This document shows positions 42,501-48,259 of a stretch of 60,000 nt of DNA, piece by piece. The DNA is taken from positions 9,907,842-9,967,841 of the forward strand of contig NC_087071.1 of assembly GCF_963678635.1 (NCBI RefSeq), read 5' to 3'. Made by a program: the position numbers and the translations under genes. The first letter of the stretch is position 1, and the number at the start of each line of letters is the position of its first letter. The notes below the pieces were generated by a model that made no database searches, was not told the origin of the DNA, and saw nothing but the letters and a program-made list of their open reading frames with translations. The DNA comes from Symsagittifera roscoffensis. Lineage: Eukaryota > Xenacoelomorpha > Acoela > Convolutidae.

Positions 42501-42606
42501 ATAAACCTTCAGTTCGTAGTGACGCCATGCGCTCATCGTACAAAGACTTCCAACTCTTCTTGGCCTTCGAACCCGGTTGTTCTTCACTCGGGCTTATACT
42601 CGACAT
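33592..42606 (-). CDS. ORF2 of the giant element: Gag-Pol polyprotein with C-terminal macro-like domain (about 3004 aa)
   Basis: ATG at 42606, TAA-free for 9 kb. Approximate residues: 135-245 coiled coil; 385-530 retrotransposon gag domain (DTWIEVMMLHFEEES); 577 and 628 two CCHC zinc knuckles (CANCGSMDHHVSAC, CFFCNLEGHFKSDC); 934 aspartic protease LLDTGAVVS; 1300-1500 RT with DFRYLNAV and YVDD (1422-1425); 1560-1690 RNase H (DTDASVV, KAEMF, HQNADSLSKK); 1700-2200 long acidic linker with DTFEPV and LSGES repeats; 2205-2380 integrase with HDQMGH/CLSC zinc site and D, D-35-E (QIDHQK, QLDNGK, NGLVERQ); about 2515 GPY/F-like LRKWRGPFQI; 2540-2830 acidic extension; 2840-2975 macro-domain-like module. 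Gag and Pol share one frame. All catalytic motifs look intact. Confidence 0.95.
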   Translation of the reverse strand: MSSISPSEEQPGSKAKKSWKSLYDERMASLRTEGLSSSYDYPEITLPDVNFTPCPRNDMSRKASSASPTRPISDGITMGASSTFDRLMTSMSKQKGGASSSRSLQPQLTSSSLGLTPSFGATGDISDMFAGVMNSLDELRRDMTKRIDQVDERAHQGRENLRDELTHAKSQARVDQAQLIRNTDQCLSESLAQANKESQEREARMTREIERLLNDHDSTYAHTMTSLEKRLDAKSDLMMRKLDAILNGSNWQRSNQMERSRHANDGDGTGSNARAQQSSRTNYEPRNKERPRAAPSRPGWTNPVPPAADATPEKRLPTVPQVSSVPDLTTVSQDTTMYASMFEPLNRSLETFITKLSKSTERGESSRRTLKKPKSYKDESDGCIDTWIEVMMLHFEEESLSKKQECSALTSNLEGTALNCVMAKRANERDSARKIFDILLNCFGSEVQGHQAMVKFEKRRQRDDESIDKFLDDLELLRRRSNPDERISERNLAIASKFMDRVKSEELKTMLTTHFTLSLDQVPTPDDLRMKSREYLLIKPRAQNRYSNYGNYSGTNTGANSSWYKPRDDMDKRRSCANCGSMDHHVSACSAYKQNMKVIGYFLEDADATDEDYEEYVRGLIMKYGPRCFFCNLEGHFKSDCTQFWDAVADAKHPRHEEALSGVKASLARLMNEAESRRKETIPSTFTTKKVKTLVAVASNLEAESSSPLKVDYGLAARRALQNVKQDLATKEVEQWVRSELESTDLRESFNILGKTTKVEDKEEPRKQGLKLNVISGRIFGMTKEGTKIMSIISVAGHQVVKNLSEPSEITLVHLDIYADYLKEKDPKLDSRAVRALLTTGGPRLMKVDGHYIDVHGPDPILMNVDGINIYTKAHITNANDQIGRIYIGQEELMVRRIGHNAMLEQDAVHIGCEADLAAHVLNVQGRQLSVKGLLDTGAVVSVMPVKTWTDMGFERSDLIPTNIRLAAANQGAIYVTGRDPIISLQLGGRHLWMSFLVVENFDESDQFILRRDFVRIFDVTIDLNDGLIRIKDPERKYEKRPLNKILINQAKVPIFLDRKVRLKPNQAVVATFRMRNLNELSNDRQVCLVLNPNSKSSAILGRSFSLTQSGLCVSVLLNTEATTVTIQRGKKLGYALPLNTDFQSVENLKKFKVIKCPLHANQEYLIRRVNELKSSRKLFSMKSETDDGLSSCSNFPERPTETESAANKPVLPEIEHLKGKISDKELDSLRAVLSRNADVFSKHKADIGCCNFVEHEFEIEEGSVPHREGARRMTPHKSEACRKEIEMLMEYDMIEPSKSPWACGVVMAKKKGVQLRFCCDFRYLNAVTIKDAYPIPRIDESLSKLGEAKFFTTLDLGSAFWQMPLRKQDREKTGFACELGLFQWKRMPFGLRNATATFQRLMAQALTSVTKKYGNLIMCYVDDVVIATPTLEDHIERLEEVFSCMKQAGLKCKPSKCEILRDSIKYLGRLVDKHGVRPDPEAVEAVLTWKAPKTDTQLMSFLGLANYYREFIKGYADKIYPMQRLMRNKGKKFTWTDEAQVSFENIKRELCESPVLGMPTEKGMFVLDTDASVVAISGILHQEQEWNGRTVFCPIAYGSKVLSDTEMKYGAPKAEMFAVITFVEKYRAYLGSAPFKLRVDNRALAWLKTYSMDQSYIGRWIVRLDGYHMIIEHRTRNKHQNADSLSKKTEFYERLEEKQANQSEIKDGFSFLDKETYDKLPLTRWLDKSGHPIPGHPDLPVETAAEIKLLARGEPVPLDLLVRSNLIQQEFTRLGINSMALLNRTVNVAPDVMGKLRDLLDREVDRHDREWMETMQRLTVTERTEKRPVSIRSRGVERDCRSIVNQLVTSMPKEVLLRTSFTEYGTLNQTQATEGVRIKPKSSFARTVHFTDAKEEYEPSPDCSSGDETMSEESDTFEPVTDDLSEESDTFEPVQDDLFRERLTRPSRGRILSGESGSKRPMDRVLSGESRNISDNLEYDVGESVNSGVDSRPQSWDNTSETTSNSDMSEIAIHSLLVDWKQRGLDRETHQDPDRDRYTSDEEGTVVDNAADELELITVSKRPTRLLPHSTVVRTNLEPSVQEAKFLKKIWCVKLMDDAHAPEIMSGQMNVVKTYLKSRYRLSDLLRAQRNDRMTSSLKRWIENGAPDKGDLEEDSYKILKQFYLKRNDLLYLNKDGIVARKRKEEDKVLYKYNSIVLPQLYQTELLFRSHDQMGHQGVDKVYNRIQKRFEWPGLKKACEKWIAACLSCQQAKDPRKLRFPLQSIESSGFNEVVQIDHQKICMTATGYNQVLVMIDHFTKYAEAAPCMTASAEETCDHLINVWIARHGCPITFQLDNGKAFVGDLTKELMKRSQVAQAHSTTYHPQTNGLVERQIRTLVSMLRVYCSRYLDDWDKHLPQVMGAYNSTEHSTTGISPHMMVTGHEKTLPLTFFYPEYEGKRTAPQTYVRDVIRRQQDLNDLCRRNTQQAQIRQKRRFDKRTADAKAYSVGDYVWVFQEVVPPKGTKKLLRKWRGPFQITEVHQGGRFYRLSTERAAHYENIKPPNASSEGWCIPSDMQEEDYLIVDPACEVNERGTRDKNDGNEVVDDCDLPLDLELTERVEVDDETLPYAEEDWDCPEKIEIDKGIQPDFPLTMETRQSKRGKNKKKYNPYGEDFVVDRVFVSDMMDSLVGLDEVAVLEEIDLVNDMDQDWIDDRSEPEVKFEPEAEQTHEQELTNLRVLEWLHDLPTDPKEPILTIQDVDKDGIKYISRDNTESNWVAPDGPLRVPQSNLDLLDFGRSTETSMDIFVRGVGVGLTHAKNLIIKKLKSARETRELETEGENAKKPPFGRIFESYFDLPNHYSNNIVIKDSDFILTERTCAIAITADVSFKTALAADFKREYKNIEFLWKQRPGVGGMIALPPVASQIPGKYLCFLVTKATDRQHVDPKSLVLALTRLRDFLVERGVTSLSLPVYDPNRGKLHPRELYALVHVIFSETDIEVYLHKKYYLSICEELRLAISGFY
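33670..34090 (-). other. Macro-domain-like module at the C-terminus of ORF2
   Basis: About 130 residues reading NIVIKDSDFILTERTCAIAI, FKTALAADFKREYKNIEFLW, GVGGMIALPPVASQIPGKYL, CFLVTKATDRQHVDPKSLVL, LTRLRDFLVERGVTSLSLPV, ELYALVHVIFSETDIEVYLH. The order (domain entry, A.ALA.DFK..Y, G-rich loop, YLCFLVTKA, L..L...L...GV.SLSLPVYD, L....IF....I.VYLH) follows the Poa1p/TARG1-like branch of ADP-ribose-binding macro domains. The usual Asn/Asp of the binding loop is not obvious, so activity is uncertain. Confidence 0.5.
34232..34244 (-). repeat. Internal copy of the PPT-adjacent 13-base word
   Basis: TTGTCCGGGGAGT in the minus sense. A further stretch of about 30 bases on one side (CCATCGACGTCTCCGTCGATCGC on plus) also resembles the 3' LTR edge (CCATCAATGTCCCTATTGATCGC at 26319-26341). 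The reading frame here differs from the two other internal copies. Confidence 0.6.
36696..36750 (-). repeat. Two further copies of the 13-base word inside the ORF2 linker
   Basis: TTGTCCGGGGAGT occurs at 36708-36696 and 36750-36738 (minus sense), 42 bases apart, encoding LSGES in the acidic linker between RNase H and integrase. Confidence 0.6.
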
Positions 42607-43097
42607 CACGCGTTGTTGCTCTGCTTGGCCAGAGATGAGTGGGTATTAGCCGAATGTGAATATTCTGTCCTCCACCAATGACTCTTGGTCTCTGATTTGG
42701 ACATTCCCTTGAATAACACTTCCTCTCGCGGTTCGACCTCGGAGCGCTCCGAGGTCTCATCCGTCCTCTCGACTTCCTCCCGCTCGAGGTCCTCGCTTGG
42801 CTCAAAGTCGGGTCGAATAAGCGTCCGTTCCCCTTCGTCAAAGGGGTCCTTGAGCGTCTCATTCGCCGGCCCGGCCTCGGCGCTCCGCCCTTGATTGCCA
42901 TCGAGGTTCTTCTCGCTTCTTAATTTCATTTCGCTCACTGAAAGATCAGCTCGACCTTTAGTCGTTTCGTTATCAGCAAAAACGTCGGAGGCGCTGCTAA
43001 ACGAGGACTGACTACGCCTAGTTTTAAATTTTCGCGTGCTGCCCTTGCTCAACCCGGGAATCTTAGTAGTCGATCCTAACGAGTCCCTGCGCTGCAT
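42606..43097 (-). CDS. ORF1 of the giant element: small disordered charged protein (163 aa)
   Basis: First ATG at 43097; an upstream in-frame TAA sits near 43131. The product is Ser/Lys/Arg-rich at the start (GLSKGSTRKFKTRRSQSSFS) and strongly acidic later (EREEVERTDETSERSEVEPR). No zinc knuckle or capsid motif. Its TGA (42608-42606) overlaps the ORF2 ATG by one base as TGATG. The open overlap with the ORF2 frame extends back only to a TAA near 42650. This suggests termination-reinitiation, or a -1 shift in a window of about 40 bases. Confidence 0.65.
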   Translation of the reverse strand: MQRRDSLGSTTKIPGLSKGSTRKFKTRRSQSSFSSASDVFADNETTKGRADLSVSEMKLRSEKNLDGNQGRSAEAGPANETLKDPFDEGERTLIRPDFEPSEDLEREEVERTDETSERSEVEPREEVLFKGMSKSETKSHWWRTEYSHSANTHSSLAKQSNNA

Positions 43098-43559
43098 GCT
43101 TTGTGACAAAAACAATATTCGTATGATTTAATGGCGATGCACACGTACCGCAAACAAGTTCAAGTTAAATTACTTAACGCCACCTCTTCGATCTCGTAAG
43201 TATCAAGAATGTCTCTTAGGTTTCTCAATGACAATCTTAGTGACTCAGCTAGTGTTACACACACAGGGCCTGCTCAGTATTGATATAATGCTAACTCAAC
43301 CCTGTTGTATAGTATAACAGTATCACAAAATTCTCACAGGATATAATCAACACACAAAACAAAATCGATAGTCAGATAAGAATATCCTAGAGGTGACAGC
43401 GACCTCTCGTCAGTATCAATTTATCTCCACACAATTTATCAAGTCACTGTTTTGTTAAAATCAAACAATCTTTGGTAAAAAGCAGTGATGATTCAGAAAC
43501 ATATCAATAAAACTTAGTCTTAAAGAAAAAGACTTTCCTCAATCGGAACGATCCGAAAG

Positions 43560-43870
43560 AACGAAGCCCAGGACACAGTCTTCTCAAGTGAGTGTGTATT
43601 TGCCTAATACACCCACCGAGGTCTTTTTTAGGTGTCCTGTGATTGCCCGAGCTGTCCTATTAAGTAACTCAAGGCAACCTCTGATCGAAAATTTCTAAAG
43701 TCTATTAAAAAGCTCCCCCACACCCGGAACGCTCCAAGTGCACGAGAGCAGGGAACAACTTTCTTTCTCAAATGAGTGTGTATTTGCCTAATACACTCAC
43801 CGAGGTCTTCTTTTATTTGTTCCCGGATTGCCCGAACTTTCCTATTAAGCAGCTCAAGGCAACCACACAA
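43560..43870 (-). repeat. Duplicated hairpin block in the leader, offset 184 bp
   Basis: GTGTATT-TGCCT-AATACAC occurs at 43594-43612 and 43778-43796, each followed by C(C/T)CACCGAGGTCTT, then GATTGCCCGA(G/A)CT.TCCTATTAAG(T/C)A(A/G)CTCAAGGCAACC. The inverted arms are perfect in both copies. Being in the 5' leader, this could be an RNA element for packaging, dimerisation or translation. Confidence 0.65.
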
Positions 43871-44066
43871 CCAAAATCACAATCAAAAAAAAAATTTTGT
43901 TCGGGTACTTCTGATACACCCGATCTAGAATCCAAAGTTGATCACGAATTTCCGGGTCAAAATGGGCTCCTATGATCCTAATAAGCACGCCTAATATCCT
44001 AATATGATCTTTATTAAATGGATATTTACCGTCTCCCAAATTGCCACAGAAGGTTTACTCAAGCTT

Positions 44067-46100
44067 CTAACAAGGAGGGTTGCTAAGAAGTTTAAGTCAC
44101 TCCGGAGGGTTACTTCGGAGGGTGGTTAAGACACTTAGCCTACCTCGGAGGGTTATTTCGGAGGGTACCTTAATCACCCAAGTTACTTCGGAGGGTCCCC
44201 CTAAATTTACTAAGGAGGGTCAATAAGATGCTTAATATGCTCCGGAGGGTTACTTCGGAGGGTACCTCCAGAATTTTCAAATTTCTGAACCTCACTTAGA
44301 AGGGCCTTCAATTAACCTCAGGAAGCGTCAAAACAAGCTAAATTCTCTATGGGGAGCTATTTTAACTTCTTTGGATGATCTCGTGGAAATTTTCCACTAA
44401 GGAGGGTTGCTAAGGGGTTTAGCTGACTCCGGAGGGTTACTTCGGAGGGTTCCCCAAAAATCAAGAAAAAGGTTATGTTACCGCAATAAAGTCTTCAAAA
44501 GCGGTCCACCTGACTTAAAACTAGGTTGGCTGACACGGTCAACCTTCCCAGTTGGATAAAAAGGTGTTTTGATAAAATTTTCTGCCGCTCGGAGGGTTAC
44601 CTGTGATTTGGACCCTCCGAGCCAACAAATTCTAAAAAAATTTTCTTTTCCGAGATTATCAACCCAAAAACGATTGCGGTCCGGAAAAATGGTCTAAAAC
44701 GTCGACTTATGGTACCAAAATTATCCCGATCGGTTGGCTAGTCTTTGAGAAATTGTAAAAAACGTGTTTGTCCAAATGGCCTTTTTTCACCACCTATATA
44801 GGTTCTGAGAAACTTTTTCCGCAATTCCTATTGAAAGTGCCTAAAAATAATTGAAACGAGCGTAGTAGCCCTGTAAGGCACTGGAAAAATGCAAAAAACC
44901 GGACCAAAATTGGTTTGGAGACAAAAATTTGGCCAATAACTATCAAATTTGGACCCTCCGATTCCTTCCTTTTCCAATCCTTAAGTCGTTAGCTCTATCC
45001 ACGGAACTAATCGGATGGTTACTCAAGAATTTTTCTGGCAGCCGAGCACTTTATGCTAGCCCACTCCTAACACAAAAAATTTTATTGCTCTAACTCTAAA
45101 AATTCAAAAACTCGATCCCCAAAACAAATTGACAAATTTCAGAAAATTATCAATATTTTGATCGAAAAATTTTGGTTTTTTGCAACTTTTACTGAGTCTT
45201 TTCTCACGCGGTTTCTTTAGTTAGGGGGCTCGAATTACGTAGCTACTCCCTATATAAAAGCTTTTTGCTGTTCGGAAAAGCTCGGATATCCAAAAATTTG
45301 GGGGTCTATAGTTTGTCAAAAATCAGTAATTTTCGACAAAATTTGGGTGTTTCTTGGGTCTAAATAGGAGATAAGTAATAAATAGTATGACAAAAATCTA
45401 TTAGCAGTCGTTAATGAATTTTACTATACCCTCCTTTGCACCAAAATACCCGAATTAAGACCCTTAACTCGGAAATTTGTGATCGGCGGAGGGTACAATC
45501 GGACCGCGCCAATCGTGCCCCCCACCACTTAAGTTTTAATGAAATAGTACCCGAACGATACTAAAATTGTTTCAACGATACCCAAAAGTCGTTGTGGATG
45601 TTGTCCCTATGTCCCTGTTGAGTGTGGAACACGTCGGTCAGCTTGCCACTCTACCCTCCGGTCACCGGCAAAATCACCATTAACGTGCTTAAATACTCAA
45701 ATTACACTCAAGGGAGGGTATCCAACCCTTCACCAAAACACACAAACTTTCTATCAGAACTGATGTAAATCAATCTGAAACAACAACAATTAGGAAAGTC
45801 AGATCACATCTCGTCCGGAAATAACAGTTAAACTGTCACTTTATGTTTTTTATTGTGTTTGGTCTTTTTTGGGTTTTTTACTATTTTTTGTACTTTTTTT
45901 GTTTTCAAATAAATTTGTTTTTGGCTTTTTCTTGGTTATACACTATTTTTGTTTGGTTTTACGCTTTTTCTTTAATTGTTTTTGGTCCTGGGACCTCGGG
46001 ACAAGCGGGCTCTAGATTTCCCACCTAACCCTCCGGCCCCCGGAATTTTCGGTGTTAACTAAGTTAAAAAGCTAAATAGTACTAGACGGAGGGTACGCAC
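44067..46100 (-). repeat. GGAGGGT/ACCCTCC motif field in the leader
   Basis: GGAGGGT occurs about 16 times on the plus strand (for example near 44071, 44104, 44118, 44147, 44161, 44191, 44214, 44244, 44258, 44401, 44430, 44443, 44591, 45486, 45712, 46089), with several ACCCTCC on the same strand (44617, 44952, 45428, 45652, 46029). A longer unit, CTCCGGAGGGTTACTTCGGAGGGT, recurs three times (44101, 44241, 44427). No ORF above 62 codons is seen. Function unknown. Confidence 0.65.
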
Positions 46101-46213
46101 CTTCCCCCTAGTACAATAACGGCCATTAAGGCCTCTAACTCGGGCATACGCCCAGAGCGGAGGTTTCGTCGCTGAAACGCTTGCTGATCATGATGGTCTT
46201 ATGCCTTTGACAG

Positions 46214-46231
46214 GCCCACCCAGGAGCGCCA
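46214..46231 (-). promoter_or_regulatory. Primer-binding site of the giant element
   Basis: In the minus sense TGGCGCTCCTGGGTGGGC starts 12 bases after the 5' LTR. It is complementary to a tRNA 3' end GCCCACCCAGGAGCGCCA, which closely resembles metazoan tRNA-Asn (T-arm GAGCCCACCCAGG, discriminator G, CCA). The 12-base gap is wider than the 0-5 bases common in Gypsy elements. Confidence 0.65.
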
Positions 46232-46243
46232 TAAAAACGTCTA

Positions 46244-47129
46244 TGTAACATTCGCCCAAATACTACACAGCGACGGAGCGTAGAAAAAGTACCTATTAAC
46301 GACTGGCAGGCGTCAGTTACCTTAATCCTACTCGTTTTTCACCGTCTCGACCTTGCCAGTTGATTTTCTGGTCTGTTTACGGCTAAGTAAAAAGTTACTA
46401 TTTTTAGGCCATCAGTCAAACGACTTTTGATCAGCTTTCGTTTACATGCGAACACAACCACATAGCTGAGTCTCGGATCCTCAGACTACTTGATTGCTAT
46501 TAAAAACACGGCTCGAACAACCAATTGTAATATGTTTTTGTGTGACAGTTCTATATTAAATCCATTGGAGATGGATTGACCCTTTCCACTTTCTAGCTAC
46601 TCATATTCTAAAATATCAAATTATACCGGTGTTAATTCAGACTTCTACGACATCCAAGTAGATACAAAGTTTGCTTTATATAGTCCCTTCACATAAAAAA
46701 CAGTCTCTGGGGGACCAAGCCTCCGCTCCCGTAATCTTCCTGAGATAACGTTCTTATCTCTTCCAATTTGTGGCACGGGAGGGTTCCGTGGAATATTCCT
46801 TCCCCACTGAAGCTTCCTTCTTCACTAATATCCACTGCTAAGAGTCTTATCGTGTGTTGTTGTCACGATAAGAGGCTTCGTATTTTTCGTCTCTTGTGCG
46901 ACCGTTTTCCACAATATTTGTCGTTGTTCTGTTTCTTCGTCGTTCTGCGTCAAAATGGCCGTCTTTTTCTATTTCTCAGAAATATTCACTCTTCAATCGA
47001 AATTATAAAAATAAAAATTCTAGAATATTTCTACCCTCCTTCGCAATACTTTTTCGTTCCTAAGCCCTTTATTCGTTTTTTTTTCGTGTCGCCGGAAGGT
47101 TGCGCTGTGCCATCTGGCAGAATGACACA
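46244..47129 (-). repeat. 5' LTR of the giant element
   Basis: Direct copy of 25418-26302. In the minus sense it begins TGTGTCATTCTGCC and ends GAATGTTACA. Confidence 0.95.
46676..46684 (-). promoter_or_regulatory. TATA-like box of the 5' LTR
   Basis: CTATATAAA in the minus sense about 445 bases into the LTR, conserved in the 3' LTR at 25858-25850. Transcription would start 25-30 bases on, near 46650, giving a U3 of about 480 bases. Confidence 0.55.
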
Positions 47130-48117
47130 TAAATTGGAAGGGAGTGGGGTACAAAAAATGGAGGCAAATAAAATTCAGGTAAAGATGATTGTAAAAATCT
47201 GAAGTGAACATCTCAAACATTAGATAATATTTTGAATAAGGAAGCCAAGAGTAAGCATCAACCTATCAATCGAAATGTTCAAGGTATGAAATTAATGGAA
47301 ATTTTTCTACATATTCAAGCTAAACTATTAATTTTTTAATAGAAAAAAAGGTCGTGTTTTATTTAAAAAATAAAAAATCCATTAAAGTCTATTCTAATCA
47401 GTCTAAAATGCTGTTTTACCGCTTCAAAAAATTAAGTTAAGCAGAATGCTTTGTGGAATACAGATCACTCCGTTTGTTTGGACTAATTTGATGTTGTTAG
47501 CCTCTTGTGGCCTTGAAAGATACATCACAAGTTATGCAGAGAAGATTAAAAATAATGTTACAGTGTTATGTAATGTTACATGAATCATTATTACATGAAC
47601 TTCACAATAACATCATATTTTAGATGGCGTTTGTTAGAATCTTTTCGATCAATTGATACATTGTGAACGAAAACTTTTTACCAATTAGAGAACTCAAACA
47701 TGGTATGAGGAGGTTAATGACTTCAAAAATCTTGGTGAGTAAAAAGTGATTTGTTAAATCGAGCTGGGAGAAATAATGGATTTGCAAAGAAGACGATTTT
47801 TGAAAGGGAGCATAGCGTAGGTGTGGCAGAAAACATGAGAGCGGGAAAAAAATGTCAGAAAGAATGAAAGAGGAAGAAAAAATGGGAACAACCATTATGA
47901 ACACCAGTCAAAATAAATTGGAACCGCAGAGAGTTTCGGATATAGAAGTTAGGACTGATGGCATGATGGTATCTCGGTCGCAGAAAGTCCATTTCGGCGA
48001 CCCATTTCGGTCGCAACATGAGTAGCGGACCTCGGCTCGGGAACGTTACAAAAATCTCTCGACAGTTTTGTAAGAGAATCTTCCATGCCCGCTGTCTTCC
48101 TAACTTGAGGTTGTTCG
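47130..48117. other. AT-rich intergenic DNA, no supported gene
   Basis: Short ORFs only. The minus-strand frame at 47620-47904 lacks splice context. Confidence 0.3.
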
Positions 48118-48259
48118 CCTAATTTGAAGCAAGATTTGAACGGTTTTTGAGCGGTTTATCCAGAAAAACCTCTCAAAAACCGCTCGAACCGCTCATTATG
48201 AAGCAAGATTTTGAGCGCAATTGTCTAAAAAAACCACTCAAACCTTGCTTCAAATTAGG
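48118..48259. repeat. Small foldback element (142 bp)
   Basis: Perfect 16-bp inverted ends CCTAATTTGAAGCAAG / CTTGCTTCAAATTAGG, with further imperfect complementarity inside (GAACGGTTTTTGAGCGGTTT versus AAACCGCTCGAACCGCTC). Too short to code. No clear target duplication. Confidence 0.65.

Larger units (their letters stand above)
25418..47129 (-). mobile_element. Giant Ty3/Gypsy LTR retrotransposon (21.7 kb)
   Basis: Direct LTRs of 885 and 886 bp (25418-26302 and 46244-47129), TG..CA ended in the minus sense, flank one minus-strand coding block. I count about 17 substitutions and two small indels between LTRs (about 2%), so insertion is fairly recent. It is GC-richer and much less AT-simple than its flanks. 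Contents: PBS, 3.1-kb leader, ORF1, intact 3004-codon gag-pol ORF2 with RT-RNase H-integrase order, SGNH-hydrolase ORF3, broken ORF3 continuations, ORF4, 3' UTR. Flanks (..TATTTAA and TAAATTGG..) show no perfect target duplication. Typical Gypsy elements are 5-12 kb; this is about twice that. Confidence 0.95.
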
